From: Verrucomicrobiota bacterium
GTDB lineage: Bacteria; Verrucomicrobiota; Verrucomicrobiia; Opitutales; Opitutaceae
DNA: 35,318 nt
Reading direction: 5' to 3'
Assembly: GCA_023430565.1 (NCBI GenBank)
Contig: JAEZAD010000144.1
Span: 1-35,318 of the forward strand
This document shows, one piece after another, positions 1 to 8,855 of this stretch. Position 1 is the first letter of the stretch, and each line of letters opens with the position of its first letter. Position numbers and translations under genes: made by a program. Below the pieces are notes generated by a model, which made no database searches, had not been told where the DNA came from, and worked only from the letters and a program-made list of their open reading frames with translations.

Positions 1-3000
1 GTCGAAGCGGTGAAGGCGGGCGCCGAGCGGCTCGGCGAAGACGTGGCCGCGAGGCGCCAGCCCCGCCAGGCGGAGATGCCTGCGGCTTCGTCGCGCCGTC
101 TCAACGCGAACGTGTCGGTCGACGTCACCCGCAATGACGCCGGCCGCGAGCCGGTCGTGGTGGCGAAGCTGATGGGTGGGATGGGGAATCAGATGTTCCA
201 ATACGCGGCGGGGCTCGCGCTGGCGCGGCGCACGGGTGCGAAGCTTGAACTCGACCTGAGCTTTTTGCTCGATCGCACGCCGCGGGAAAATTTCACGTTC
301 CGCGAATTTGATCTGGATCTGTTCAACCTCCCGGCGGACTGCGCGATCGAACGGAAATCGGGATCCGCAGCAAGTCGTGGGTTATCGATCTTCAAGGAGA
401 AGCACTTTCACTTCGATGCGCGTTTCGACGCGCTGGACGCGAACACGCTGATCGAGGGGCACTGGCAAAGCCCGCGCTATTTCGAAGCGGTGGCGGACGA
501 GGTGCGGGCGACGTTTTCGTCATTCCGGATTCCGTTGAATGCGGAGCACGCGGCGCTCGCGGCCGAAATTCGCGGACGGGCTTCGGTGTGCCTCAACGTT
601 CGTCGCGCCGATTTCGTCGCGAATCCGCAGGCGAACGCGTTTCACGGTGTGTGTGCCGAGGAGTATTTCCGGCAGGCGGTGCGGGTGGTGCGTCGGCGTG
701 TTTCGGGCGCGCATTTTTATATTTTCTCAGACGACGTAGAGTGGTGCCGTGCCGCGAATCTGTCGGAGGGTGCGCCCTGCACGGTGGTTTCCCACGATTT
801 CGCGGGCGAGCGGTTCAGCAGCTATCTGCAGCTGATGATGGCGTGCCGGCATTTCATCATTCCGAACAGTTCGTTCGCGTGGTGGGCGGCGTTTCTCGGG
901 CGCACGGCGGAGTCGATCGTCGTCGCGCCGGCGCCGTGGTTCAGCGACCTGTCGGTGGAAACCGCGGATTTGTTGCCGGCGGAGTGGATGCAACTGAGCC
1001 GAAATCCGGGACCAAGTCTTGCGGACCTCGGCGCTGCTCCCGCGGTGAGTGTGGTCGTGCCCTGTTACAAACAGGCGCACTATTTGCAGGAATGCGTGGA
1101 GAGCGTGGTCTCGCAGACCTTCGCCGACTGGGAACTTTTGATCGTCAATGACGGCAGCCCTGACGACACGAGTCGCGTGACGCGAGAGATCATCGAGCGG
1201 CATCCGGAGCGCCGGATTCGTCTCGTCGAGAAGGCGAACGGCGGGCTGGCGGATGCGCGCAACGCGGGCATCCGCGAGGCGGGTGGACGCTACATACTAC
1301 CGCTCGATGCGGACGATCGGCTGCATCCGGAAATGCTGGCGAGAACAGTGGCTGTGCTTGAGGCCGATCCCAAGGTGGCGATCGCGTATACGGACCTGGT
1401 TCATTTCGGCGCGGTGACGAAGGTCGTGCGGGCGGCCGAATACGATTTCAAACGACTGCCGCAGCAGAATCAGTTGAACGCGTGTTCACTTTTTCGTCGC
1501 GAGGCATGGGTGGCGGTCGGCGGCTACAACCGGAACATGACCTGGGGCTACGAAGACTGGGACTTCTGGGTGGGGTGCGGCGAGAAGGGTCATTTCGGGC
1601 GGCACGTTCCGGAGCCGCTGCTCTATTATCGAGTGAAGGATTCGAGCATGTATACGAAGGCGCTCGAACATCACCGGGAGTTGCACGCGCAGATCGTGTT
1701 GAATCATCCGAGGTTGTTTCCGGCGGCGGCGCGCCTCGAAGCGGAACAGATTCTTTCGGCCGGACGGACGGCAGGACAAAAGGAGAAGACGAGCACGCCG
1801 TCGCTGGTGTCGGTTGTAATTCCTTGTTACGAGCAGGCGCAGTTTCTAACCGAAGCGGTGGAAAGCGTCGTGGCGCAAACGTATCCGTGTTGGGAGATCG
1901 TCATCGTGAACGACGGCAGTCCGGATGCGACGAGTCCGGTGGCGCAGCGTCTGATCCTGAAACACGCCGGTCGCAAGATCCGGCTGATCGAAAAGAAAAA
2001 TGGGGGCCTGTCGGACGCCCGGAATGCGGGCGTGCGGGTGGCGCGCGGCCGCTACATCCTGCCGCTCGATGCGGATGACAGGATCGCACCTGAGTTCCTA
2101 GCCAAGACCGTAGCACTCCTCGATGGGAATCCGGAAATTGGCATCGCCTACACCGATTGGGTGTATTTCGGTGGAGCGAATTTCAGGCGCGATGCGATCG
2201 ATTACGATTTCGCCCGGCTCTGCGGAAAGGAAAACCTCTTCACCTGCACGTCGCTTTATCGCCGGGAGGCATGGGACGCGGTAGGCGGCTACAATTCCAA
2301 CATGACCCGCGGGCTCGAGGATTGGGATTTCTGGATCGGTTGCGGCGAGAAGGGATTCCGTGGTCGGAGGATTCCCGAACCATTGTTTTTCTATCGGGCG
2401 AAGAACGGCAGCATGATTCAAACGTTGCGGCCGCATCTTCAAGCGATGTTCGCGCGGATCATCCTGAACCATCCGTCGCTCTACAGCGAAGCACTGGTGG
2501 AGAAGGCGAAGAAGACGTTCGAAGCGGCCAATCTACCGCCGCCGAAACCGAGCTCGCCCGGAGTGGAATGGTCGGCGTCCCCCGGCCGGGGCGACGATTT
2601 CGCGGCGGCCGTGACGGCGGCGGAAAGTCTCCTTCGTAGCGGACACGTCGTCGAAGCGAAGTCGCGGATCGAGCAGGCCTTGGAAATCGCCCCGAACGCG
2701 GAGTGCGCGACAAGAGCGCGAGAGATTTTGGCCATGCTTGAGGCGGAGGATGTGGCGGGCGCGGCGGGAGCGCAGCTGCAGCCGGCGCCGGACGACGACT
2801 TCTTCGCCGCCGACGAATTCGCGAATATTGAGCGGATCGTTGCGGCGTATGGCGAAAATCCGGGCGACGCAGCGGGTCGCGAGGAGTTGCAGGCCCTGCA
2901 GCAAGGGGTGATGAAGTTCGTCGTGACCACTCCGGTGGAGGAGTTGGAGCGACGGTGGAAGGGGAATTTCGCCACCGTGTTTCGCGCGCTGATGAAGAGC

Positions 3001-4635
3001 GGTCTGGCTCACGAGCCTCCGTCCGAGGCAGCGGTGGGACAATGCGAGGTGCTCGACCAGGCGATTGCCGATTCGGTGGCGAAGGGAGCGTTTGATTTTC
3101 GCCCCTTGCTGGCGCGGATGCTCGTCGCGCCGGCACATCGCGGAACGGTGCGGTTCGAGCCTGACGCTATTCCCGGCTGGCTGGTTGACGACTATCTCGC
3201 CTATGTGCTCCACGCCCCTGACGTCTTCGTCGTCGCCGGCGAGGCCGACGAGTATCACGGACATGTGCTCGCGTGTTTGCGTGCGATCGTGCGACGTGTT
3301 CGCACGGCCCCCCGCGACGCGTTGACGCGGCAGGCGGTTGTCGCAGCGGTGAAGATGAAGTTCATCCCGCTCTATTTCGCGTCAGGCAACACGCGCGAGG
3401 CGGTGGAGGCGCGCGGCCAGATCATCGAGTATTTCCTGAGACAGAAGGGAGCGACGATCGATTACGTGCCCCCGAAGCGCCCGGCTGGACGCGAGCGGAT
3501 TCGCGTGGGTTTCCTCAACGCGCACTTCGGCGCCCAGACGGAGACGCACGTCACGCTGCCGATGCTGCAACTCGACCGGGAGAAGTTCGAAGTGCAGCTG
3601 TTTGCGGTCGCGAAGAATCCTGGGCCGCTGGAGGATCGCTGCCGGTCCTTTGCGGAGGCGTTCCACGTGCTGCCGGCGAGCCTCGACGAGCGGGTCGAGA
3701 CGGTCCGTCGCGCGGCGCTCGACGTGGTCGTGATCGGCACGAACGTCACAGCGGTGACGAATGACGTCGCTTTGATGGCCGCGCATCGCCTCGCACCGCT
3801 GCAACTGGTTTCCTACTGCTCGCCGGTCAGCACCGGGTTGAAGCATGTGGATGGCTACATCACGGGGACGCTGAACGACGGGCCCGGCCTGCAGGCACAT
3901 TTCAGCGAGACGTTGCGCTACTGCGAGGGCGCGCCGGGTTGCTTCGACTACGCGGTGGAGCGCGGGGCGACGAAAACGTTTGACCGGACGGCGCTTGGGA
4001 TCGGCAAGGACGACGTCGTGTTCGTGAACGCCGGGGCGTGCTACAAGATCCTGCCGGAGATGCAGGAGACCTGGGCGAAGATCCTGAAGGCGGTGCCGGA
4101 TTCGCGGCTGCTGCTGTTGCCGTTTAATCCGAATTGGTCGCGGGCGTTTCCGGTAAAGCAGTTCGAGCGGACATTGGTCGCGGCTTGCGAACGCCACGGA
4201 GTGGATCACCGGCGATTGATTTTGGCGGGTTCCCTCCCGTCGCGCGCCGATGTGAAGGCATTGGAGCGCGTCGCCGACATCTACCTCGATACGTATCCAT
4301 TTTCGGGGAGCATTTCGGTCGTCGATCCCTTGGAGCTCGGGCTTCCTGTCGTCGTCCGCCAAGGTCCAACCCATCGAGGCCGCATGGCCGCGGCGCTGCT
4401 CCGGGAAATCGGGATGTCCGATCTGATTTGCCAGAGCGAAGACGACTACATCGAGACGGCGGCTCGTCTCGCGCGTGACCCGGTGCAACGGCACGATGCC
4501 CGCGATCGGATTGCCGCGGCGATGGCGACGAAGCCCAAGTTTATCGATCCGGCGGCGTATGCTCACGACCTCGGCGGTTTGCTGGAGTCGCTGGTATCCG
4601 GAGCGCGGCCGGCGGTCGCGGCGGCGGTGGCCTGA
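1..4635 (+). CDS. Multidomain glycosyltransferase: GT11-like, two GT2 domains, SPINDLY/OGT-like C-terminus (5' end open)
   Basis: The reading frame is open to the left edge; the first start codon in view is GTG at 10, so the protein probably begins upstream. Numbering from that GTG, residues about 50-335 resemble alpha-1,2-fucosyltransferase (GT11): GGMGNQMFQYA, an NVRRADF motif and NSSFAWW. Residues about 345-570 and 598-830 are two GT2 domains that look closely alike, each with VNDGSPD, NGGL.DARNAG, DADD and EDWDFW. Residues about 830-1160 are unassigned with a short TPR-like stretch. Residues about 1161-1541 match the SPINDLY/O-GlcNAc transferase catalytic region (LDTYPFSGS, ELGLPVVV). The DFGxHPxxH motif of that family reads HFGAQTETH, so one conserved histidine appears to be Gln. 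Likely role: building and transferring a glycan, possibly onto flagellin given the neighbours. Domain calls are firm; substrates are unknown. Confidence 0.88.
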   Translation, partial: VEAVKAGAERLGEDVAARRQPRQAEMPAASSRRLNANVSVDVTRNDAGREPVVVAKLMGGMGNQMFQYAAGLALARRTGAKLELDLSFLLDRTPRENFTFREFDLDLFNLPADCAIERKSGSAASRGLSIFKEKHFHFDARFDALDANTLIEGHWQSPRYFEAVADEVRATFSSFRIPLNAEHAALAAEIRGRASVCLNVRRADFVANPQANAFHGVCAEEYFRQAVRVVRRRVSGAHFYIFSDDVEWCRAANLSEGAPCTVVSHDFAGERFSSYLQLMMACRHFIIPNSSFAWWAAFLGRTAESIVVAPAPWFSDLSVETADLLPAEWMQLSRNPGPSLADLGAAPAVSVVVPCYKQAHYLQECVESVVSQTFADWELLIVNDGSPDDTSRVTREIIERHPERRIRLVEKANGGLADARNAGIREAGGRYILPLDADDRLHPEMLARTVAVLEADPKVAIAYTDLVHFGAVTKVVRAAEYDFKRLPQQNQLNACSLFRREAWVAVGGYNRNMTWGYEDWDFWVGCGEKGHFGRHVPEPLLYYRVKDSSMYTKALEHHRELHAQIVLNHPRLFPAAARLEAEQILSAGRTAGQKEKTSTPSLVSVVIPCYEQAQFLTEAVESVVAQTYPCWEIVIVNDGSPDATSPVAQRLILKHAGRKIRLIEKKNGGLSDARNAGVRVARGRYILPLDADDRIAPEFLAKTVALLDGNPEIGIAYTDWVYFGGANFRRDAIDYDFARLCGKENLFTCTSLYRREAWDAVGGYNSNMTRGLEDWDFWIGCGEKGFRGRRIPEPLFFYRAKNGSMIQTLRPHLQAMFARIILNHPSLYSEALVEKAKKTFEAANLPPPKPSSPGVEWSASPGRGDDFAAAVTAAESLLRSGHVVEAKSRIEQALEIAPNAECATRAREILAMLEAEDVAGAAGAQLQPAPDDDFFAADEFANIERIVAAYGENPGDAAGREELQALQQGVMKFVVTTPVEELERRWKGNFATVFRALMKSGLAHEPPSEAAVGQCEVLDQAIADSVAKGAFDFRPLLARMLVAPAHRGTVRFEPDAIPGWLVDDYLAYVLHAPDVFVVAGEADEYHGHVLACLRAIVRRVRTAPRDALTRQAVVAAVKMKFIPLYFASGNTREAVEARGQIIEYFLRQKGATIDYVPPKRPAGRERIRVGFLNAHFGAQTETHVTLPMLQLDREKFEVQLFAVAKNPGPLEDRCRSFAEAFHVLPASLDERVETVRRAALDVVVIGTNVTAVTNDVALMAAHRLAPLQLVSYCSPVSTGLKHVDGYITGTLNDGPGLQAHFSETLRYCEGAPGCFDYAVERGATKTFDRTALGIGKDDVVFVNAGACYKILPEMQETWAKILKAVPDSRLLLLPFNPNWSRAFPVKQFERTLVAACERHGVDHRRLILAGSLPSRADVKALERVADIYLDTYPFSGSISVVDPLELGLPVVVRQGPTHRGRMAAALLREIGMSDLICQSEDDYIETAARLARDPVQRHDARDRIAAAMATKPKFIDPAAYAHDLGGLLESLVSGARPAVAAAVA

Positions 4636-4654
4636 GTGGCCGCAGAATCAGCCC

Positions 4655-5758
4655 ATGATTTCAGCCCCTCTCAAAGCGGAGACTCGCACGGGCTCCTCGA
4701 TGGTGCAGACGCCGGCGCGTCGCGTGCGTGTTTGTTATTTCAATACGTGGGCGGGGGCGCTGGAGCCGGCGGCGGCGTATGTCGCCCGTGTCCCGACGAT
4801 GGACCTGCGGAAGCTCGTCGCGCGGCCGGAGGATGCGAAGCTGATGCGGTGGGGGCGGCTCGACTGCGACTGGTATGCGGAGAATGCGCGGTGTTTCGCG
4901 GCGATGCAGCAGGAGGGGATCGAGTTTTTGCCGGCGTTCGTGGCCGGGATCGTGGGCATGCTGGAGTTTGCGAAGCTGCCGCGGGAACCCGGCGAGGAGC
5001 GTTGGCTGATCACCATGGGGCATCAGCCGCAGAGTCTCGGCGCGAACGCGGGCAAGGTGTTTGCGTTGCTCGCGAAGGTCGGTGTGCGGCACTGCTACTA
5101 CGCGTTCGACGAGGCGAGTCGTTACATGCCGTGTTTCGGGGAGATCGCGCCGCATCTCGATTTGCTGATTCACGATGAAGCTCCGTTGGAGGAGGCGAAT
5201 CGAAAAAAGCTGAAGGCGACGTGCCACACGATTCATCGGAGCTGGGTGGCGAACGTCGTGCCGTTTTCGTTGCCGTTCAACGAAGCGCCGGAGGAAAGGA
5301 TCATGTTTCTCGGGTCGCCGCTGGGTCTCACGGAGCATCGGAAGCGGCAGATCGCGTTTCTGCAGGAGCGCTTCAAGGACCGGTTTGTGCCGAGCTACGA
5401 TCACTCGCCGGCGGCGGGCGAGCGCGTGCAGTTGAACCGTTTCAAGGTGGCGCTGTGTCCGGAGGGGCGAAAGTTTGTCACCCCGGCGATGGCGAAGACC
5501 CACACGGATCGTCCGTTTTGGTCGGGCTGTGTGGGGATGGTGGTCGTGAGCGAAGACTCTAAGGCGGGCGGGCGGCTGGACGACTTGCACGAACGCGGGA
5601 TGATCCTGCGTTACGGGCATGGCGATCTGAAGGAGTTGGAGCGGCAGTGCGAGCGGGCGCTGGCGATGTCGAACGACGAGCGGCGGCGTTCGTATGATTA
5701 TTTCAACCGTCACGAAACCGTGGGGACGGTGGTGGCGGAGGCGATTGCGGGGATTTAG
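4655..5758 (+). CDS. Probable GT-B-type glycosyltransferase-like protein
   Basis: A 367-residue protein that starts 19 bases after the stop of the fused glycosyltransferase and is probably cotranscribed with it. The frame is open further upstream, but that part lies inside the previous gene; ATG 4655 is the first start outside it, and ATG 4700 is an alternative. No signal peptide or membrane segment is seen. The second half has the layout of a GT-B C-terminal domain or CgeB-like protein: a strand with FLGSPLG, an EGRKFVTP segment, then WSGCVGMVVVSEDSK and a final helix rich in charged residues. No family signature is clear enough to name a donor or acceptor. Position next to a glycosyltransferase and upstream of flagellin genes suggests glycan assembly. 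The coding assignment is strong, the function tentative. Confidence 0.75.
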   Translation: MISAPLKAETRTGSSMVQTPARRVRVCYFNTWAGALEPAAAYVARVPTMDLRKLVARPEDAKLMRWGRLDCDWYAENARCFAAMQQEGIEFLPAFVAGIVGMLEFAKLPREPGEERWLITMGHQPQSLGANAGKVFALLAKVGVRHCYYAFDEASRYMPCFGEIAPHLDLLIHDEAPLEEANRKKLKATCHTIHRSWVANVVPFSLPFNEAPEERIMFLGSPLGLTEHRKRQIAFLQERFKDRFVPSYDHSPAAGERVQLNRFKVALCPEGRKFVTPAMAKTHTDRPFWSGCVGMVVVSEDSKAGGRLDDLHERGMILRYGHGDLKELERQCERALAMSNDERRRSYDYFNRHETVGTVVAEAIAGI

Positions 5759-5830
5759 CCGCGGAGCGCAAAGGGCGCAGAGGGGACGAGGGAGCGGCGG
5801 CCTGCAAATGCGGTGGGCGATCGAGGGCGT

Positions 5831-5855
5831 GTGGCGCGGCGAGCGCGCCGCCTAC
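5831..5855. repeat. REP-like palindrome, copy 1
   Basis: An 8-bp arm GTGGCGCG and its (one wobble) complement CGCGCCGC flank a GCGAG loop, followed at once by CTAC. The same layout recurs at 18376-18400. It lies at the 3' ends of two convergent genes, and the maf stop codon falls within the CTAC. Confidence 0.45.
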
Positions 5856-7303
5856 CGGGAGGCGAGGGCGCAGAGTTCGTCGAGTTCGTCGAGGAGCGCG
5901 TGCCACGGCGCGGGGTCGGGTTCGATCGGAGGAACGAGGTGCGGCATGAGCTTCAACGAATAGTCGCCGAAGACGTGCGCGAAGGTTTGGTCGGAGAAAA
6001 GCTGGCGGAGTGCGACGGCCGCGGCTTCGGGCGTGCGGTGTTCGAGCGTGCGGCGGATTTCGGCGGCTTTGGTGCGGCCGAGGGTGGCGGCGAGGCGCAC
6101 ACGATTGCGGGCGGCGTGCAGGACGGCGGGCGCCAGCGGAGCGATGGGCGTGAGGGCGGCGAGGCGTGATGCTTTCGCGCCGGCGGGAGCGAGAGTGAAC
6201 GCGTCGGGGTGGACGACGGTGGTGTTGCGCAGGCGCGCGCCGCGGTCGTTGACGTTGATCACGAGCCCGGCGGGCCAGGCGGCGAGGCGTTCGTTGAGCG
6301 CTCGCAGCTCGCCGTAGGCAAGGGTGGGCACGGCTTTGGCGTGATTGCCGGGGACGTGCGGCATGTCGAGCGCGGGGCCGTCGCCAGACTCTCGATACAT
6401 GCTCGCGCCGGCGTCGCTGGCGAGATCGAGGCCGAATAGATAGATCGGGGCGCAGCCGAGGAAACGCGCGAGCTCGAGTGCGGTGGCGCGGCCGTTTTCG
6501 GCGACGGCGAGGGGGGGGCGCGGAATGGACTGGGTGGCGAGCCAATCGACGGTGATCTGGCTGTTGGAAAGATAGAGGCGGTCGGCGCGGGGCAGCGCGG
6601 CCTGCCAGGAGGGAGGACTGACTGGCGAGAGCACGAGGCGGGCGGGCGAGCTCGCGAGCGGGAGGTATTTGTCCGGATGTTTGGCGGCGTCGATGAAAAC
6701 GGCGAAATCGACGGGGATGTCGTGTTGGGCGAGGGTGCGGAGGGAGGAGTCGGTGGCGAACACGACGCCATGGGTCGCATGAGGCGCGAGTTTGGGCGCG
6801 GAAACCTCGAGCGACGGGCTGCCGCCGCAGACGAAGGCGGGGATGCCGCGGAGGGCCCCGGCCCAGGCGGCGGGGATGCGGCGGGTGGCGTAATCGGTGA
6901 GATTTTCGAGGACGTTTTTTTGCCAGGCGAAACCGTCCTTTTGACGCGTGACGCGGCTGCGGTGATGACTTTCGAGCGTGGCGTGGAGTTCGGCGAGGGC
7001 GCGGCGGTAGGCGTCGGAATGTTGCGTGAGGACGGTGTCGCTCACGAACACGGAAGGCAGATGGCGCGGGTCGCGGCGGAGAAATTGTTCGACGGCGGGT
7101 TGGGCGGGCGAGTCGTCGACGAAAGCGGTTTGAATCGCGTGGCGCGGCAGGATGGGCCGGGCGCGCTGGACGTTGTCGCGATCGGTGAGCCAGAGGAGAT
7201 GGCGGAAGGGTTGGAGGCGGGTGCGATCGAGGGCGAGGGCATCGCCGACGAGCACGCAGGTGGTGGCGCCGGGAAAGGGTTTTTCGAGCAGGAGGCGGGA
7301 CAT
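5852..7303 (-). CDS. Maf/DUF115 motility-associated factor, putative flagellin glycosyltransferase
   Basis: A 483-residue protein with the DUF115/MptE-like domain of motility-associated factors (Maf), which in other bacteria transfer nonulosonic acids onto flagellin before export. Visible motifs are CGGSPSLE near residues 159-166, ATDSS near 183, PVDFAVFIDA near 197-206 and FGLDLASDAG near 290-299. The frame is open upstream, but that extension is low-complexity; ATG at 7303 begins a plausible N-terminus. No clear ribosome site precedes it. The gene lies directly downstream of two flagellin genes on the same strand, separated by 541 bases rich in hairpins, and has its own weak sigma-28-like promoter at 7358-7384. 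Location and domain agree on flagellin modification; the sugar is unknown. Confidence 0.85.
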   Translation of the reverse strand: MSRLLLEKPFPGATTCVLVGDALALDRTRLQPFRHLLWLTDRDNVQRARPILPRHAIQTAFVDDSPAQPAVEQFLRRDPRHLPSVFVSDTVLTQHSDAYRRALAELHATLESHHRSRVTRQKDGFAWQKNVLENLTDYATRRIPAAWAGALRGIPAFVCGGSPSLEVSAPKLAPHATHGVVFATDSSLRTLAQHDIPVDFAVFIDAAKHPDKYLPLASSPARLVLSPVSPPSWQAALPRADRLYLSNSQITVDWLATQSIPRPPLAVAENGRATALELARFLGCAPIYLFGLDLASDAGASMYRESGDGPALDMPHVPGNHAKAVPTLAYGELRALNERLAAWPAGLVINVNDRGARLRNTTVVHPDAFTLAPAGAKASRLAALTPIAPLAPAVLHAARNRVRLAATLGRTKAAEIRRTLEHRTPEAAAVALRQLFSDQTFAHVFGDYSLKLMPHLVPPIEPDPAPWHALLDELDELCALASR

Positions 7304-7357
7304 GAAGCGTGGCGCCCGCGGGTGAAGGTGTGGAGGCGGACTGGGCGCTAACGACAA

Positions 7358-7384
7358 TGATCGGCTCGAAGGAGGGGAAATTGA
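7358..7384 (-). promoter_or_regulatory. Possible sigma-28 promoter of the maf gene (weak)
   Basis: On the minus strand the -35 reads TCAATTTC (5 of 8 to TAAAGTTT), followed by exactly 11 bases and a -10 of GCCGATCA (7 of 8 to GCCGATAA). It would give a leader of about 48 bases to the start at 7303. Weak alone, supported by identical spacing at the other flagellar promoters here. Confidence 0.4.
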
Positions 7385-7455
7385 GGAGGAGCAGCCGGGT
7401 TGATGGAAGGAGGTTGCAGGACCGTAATGTCGGGGGGCGGGGCGGCAGGTGCGAT

Positions 7456-7556
7456 CGTGCTCGTGATCGTAGCCGTGCTCGTGATCGGAATACGAAGGCA
7501 AGGGACCGCCGGCAGGGAGGAGCAGGAGCACGAGCACGATAACGAGCACGAGCACG
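7456..7556. repeat. Direct and inverted GTGCTC/GAGCAC repeats
   Basis: CGTGCTCGTGATCG occurs at 7456-7469 and again at 7474-7487. Downstream, 7526-7556 is made of GAGCACGA-type units that are the inverse of the left arm, so a long imperfect cruciform or hairpin can form. The stretch 7304-7614 holds no convincing gene; this repeat is its main content. Confidence 0.6.
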
Positions 7557-7614
7557 GGGTGAGGGAGAAGAGAAAGAGCAAGGGGCAGGACTTGGGAGGC
7601 ACCCTTGAAATGCG

Positions 7615-7641
7615 AAGGCCCCGGGGATGAGCCGGGGCCTT
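7615..7641 (-). terminator. Strong hairpin, likely end of the flagellin transcript
   Basis: Perfect 10-bp stem AAGGCCCCGG / CCGGGGCCTT with a 7-base loop. It lies about 200 bases downstream of the 7845-8663 flagellin on the minus strand. There is no long U run on either side, so termination is inferred from the stem. Confidence 0.5.
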
Positions 7642-7642
7642 G

Positions 7643-7831
7643 TTGCACTGATGCAATCACCGGGGTGACTGCTGGGTCGGGTATCCGTTTTGGCGTGACG
7701 CCGAGCGGACTGTTTTTTCCAACTACCCGACAACCTCGTGCCGGGGCCTCCGCAGGGATTGCGTCTGGTTCGCGGTGACCCGGCCGCCGCGCGAAACGGC
7801 GGCCGAGTTGGGCGATTCAGGGCAATCCCTG
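7643..7831. ncRNA. Hairpin-dense region, candidate structured RNA or flagellin 3' UTR
   Basis: Successive structures: TTGCA/TGCAA (7643-7656, loop CTGA); an 8-bp stem GTCGGGTA/TACCCGAC (7676-7683, 7724-7731) enclosing nested TCCG/CGGA and GGCG/CGCC stems (7684-7709) with a T6 run at 7712-7717; a 10-bp stem CAGGGATTGC/GCAATCCCTG (7753-7762, 7822-7831) enclosing a perfect 9-bp hairpin CGGCCGCCG/CGGCGGCCG (7781-7805). On the minus strand this follows the flagellin stop at 7845. On the plus strand the nested stems plus T6 look like an intrinsic terminator. No known riboswitch consensus was matched by eye. Strand is unresolved. Confidence 0.4.
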
Positions 7832-7844
7832 AGCGGAGTTTACT

Positions 7845-8663
7845 TTACTGGAGCAGACGGAGCGCCGACTGCGCGCTCTGGTTGGCCTGCGACAGCATCG
7901 CGGTGCCGGCGGACACGAGAGTATTCCAGCGGGCGAGCTGGGTGGACTCCTGTGCGACGTCGACGTCCATGATGCGGCTGGAGGCGGCCTCCAGGTTGGC
8001 CTTGTTGACCGTGAGCAACTCGGCGGCGAAGCCGAGGCGGCTCTGTTCGGCACCGTTCTCGGCGCGCATCGTGGCGACATTCTGAATGGCGTCGGTGATG
8101 TCGGCGAGGTCGATGTCGGCGAGTGAATCGACGCCGGTGGCGTTGAGTTCACCGATGCCATCGGTGGTGCTGCTCAGGTCGCGGCCCTGGATCGTGACGG
8201 CCGAGGACGAGCTGCCGTTTTCGGTCACGTTGACCGAGAGATCGCTCGAACCGAACAGCTCGACGCCGTTGAACTCTTCACCCGTGATCGCCGTGAGCTG
8301 CGATTGCAGCGCGGTGAACTCGGAGTCGTAGTTGGCGAGGTCGTCGGTGTTCTTGGTCGGGTCCGTATAGAGCGTCTTGAGCTCGCTCATACGGTCGAGG
8401 ATCTTTCCGGTGACTTTCAAAGCACCGTCCTGGGTCTGCAGGAACGACGTCGCGTTGCCGATGTTCGTCGCAACGGCGCCCTGACGGACGGCCGCGGCAG
8501 ACAGTTTCATCGACACCGCGAGACCGCCGGCATCATCGGACGGGTTCACGATCTTCGTGCCGCTGGAGAGCCGGTTGAGGCTCCGTTGCAACGAGGTGTT
8601 GCTGGCGGCGAGGTTGTTCGCCGCAACGGTCGCGGCGTAGTTGGTATTAATCACGACTGGCAT
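7845..8663 (-). CDS. Flagellin (copy 1)
   Basis: A 272-residue flagellin, short compared with the roughly 500 residues of enteric FliC, so it keeps the D0/D1 core and little outer domain. The N-terminal region (residues 1-140) has the classic VINTN start, SLNRLSSGTKI and DDAGGLAVS; the C-terminal region (about 190-272) has SRLGFAAELLTVNKANLEAA and ends in ALRLLQ. The centre is Ser/Thr rich (GSSSSAVT, LSSTTDG), a plausible site for O-glycosylation by the adjacent Maf protein. An AAGGAT ribosome site precedes ATG by 5 bases. It is very similar to the second flagellin at 8906-9724. Its upstream region has a -10-like GCCGATTA (8716-8723, minus strand) but no matching -35, so it may also rely on readthrough from copy 2. 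Confidence 0.97.
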   Translation of the reverse strand: MPVVINTNYAATVAANNLAASNTSLQRSLNRLSSGTKIVNPSDDAGGLAVSMKLSAAAVRQGAVATNIGNATSFLQTQDGALKVTGKILDRMSELKTLYTDPTKNTDDLANYDSEFTALQSQLTAITGEEFNGVELFGSSDLSVNVTENGSSSSAVTIQGRDLSSTTDGIGELNATGVDSLADIDLADITDAIQNVATMRAENGAEQSRLGFAAELLTVNKANLEAASSRIMDVDVAQESTQLARWNTLVSAGTAMLSQANQSAQSALRLLQ

Positions 8664-8715
8664 GGTCTATCCTTGATCTTAAGCTGCGACACTCCGTAGT
8701 CGCCACGGGCCTTGA

Positions 8716-8723
8716 TAATCGGC
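8716..8723 (-). promoter_or_regulatory. Sigma-28-like -10 element without a -35, upstream of flagellin copy 1
   Basis: The minus strand reads GCCGATTA, 7 of 8 to the sigma-28 -10. The position 11 bases upstream reads CTCGGACG, which does not resemble TAAAGTTT. A degenerate promoter, or chance. Confidence 0.25.
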
Positions 8724-8855
8724 GTGGGCCGCGCCGTCCGAGGCAGATGCCTCAAAGTGTTTGCGCTGCTGGCGCGCATGAAGGGGAGGGGGATTCAAGG
8801 AATGAGCTTCGGGCCCCACAGATTCAGACAACCGCGTAAGAATCTCTCCTTCGCG

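Noticed and set aside
5703..7733. Very long open frame on the minus strand over the maf gene
   Set aside because: Arg/Pro-rich translation with no domain; a shadow caused by high GC. The DUF115 frame explains the region.
7643..7831. Cyclic-di-GMP or other known riboswitch
   Set aside because: Conserved core of GEMM-I, cobalamin, SAM or fluoride classes is not seen.
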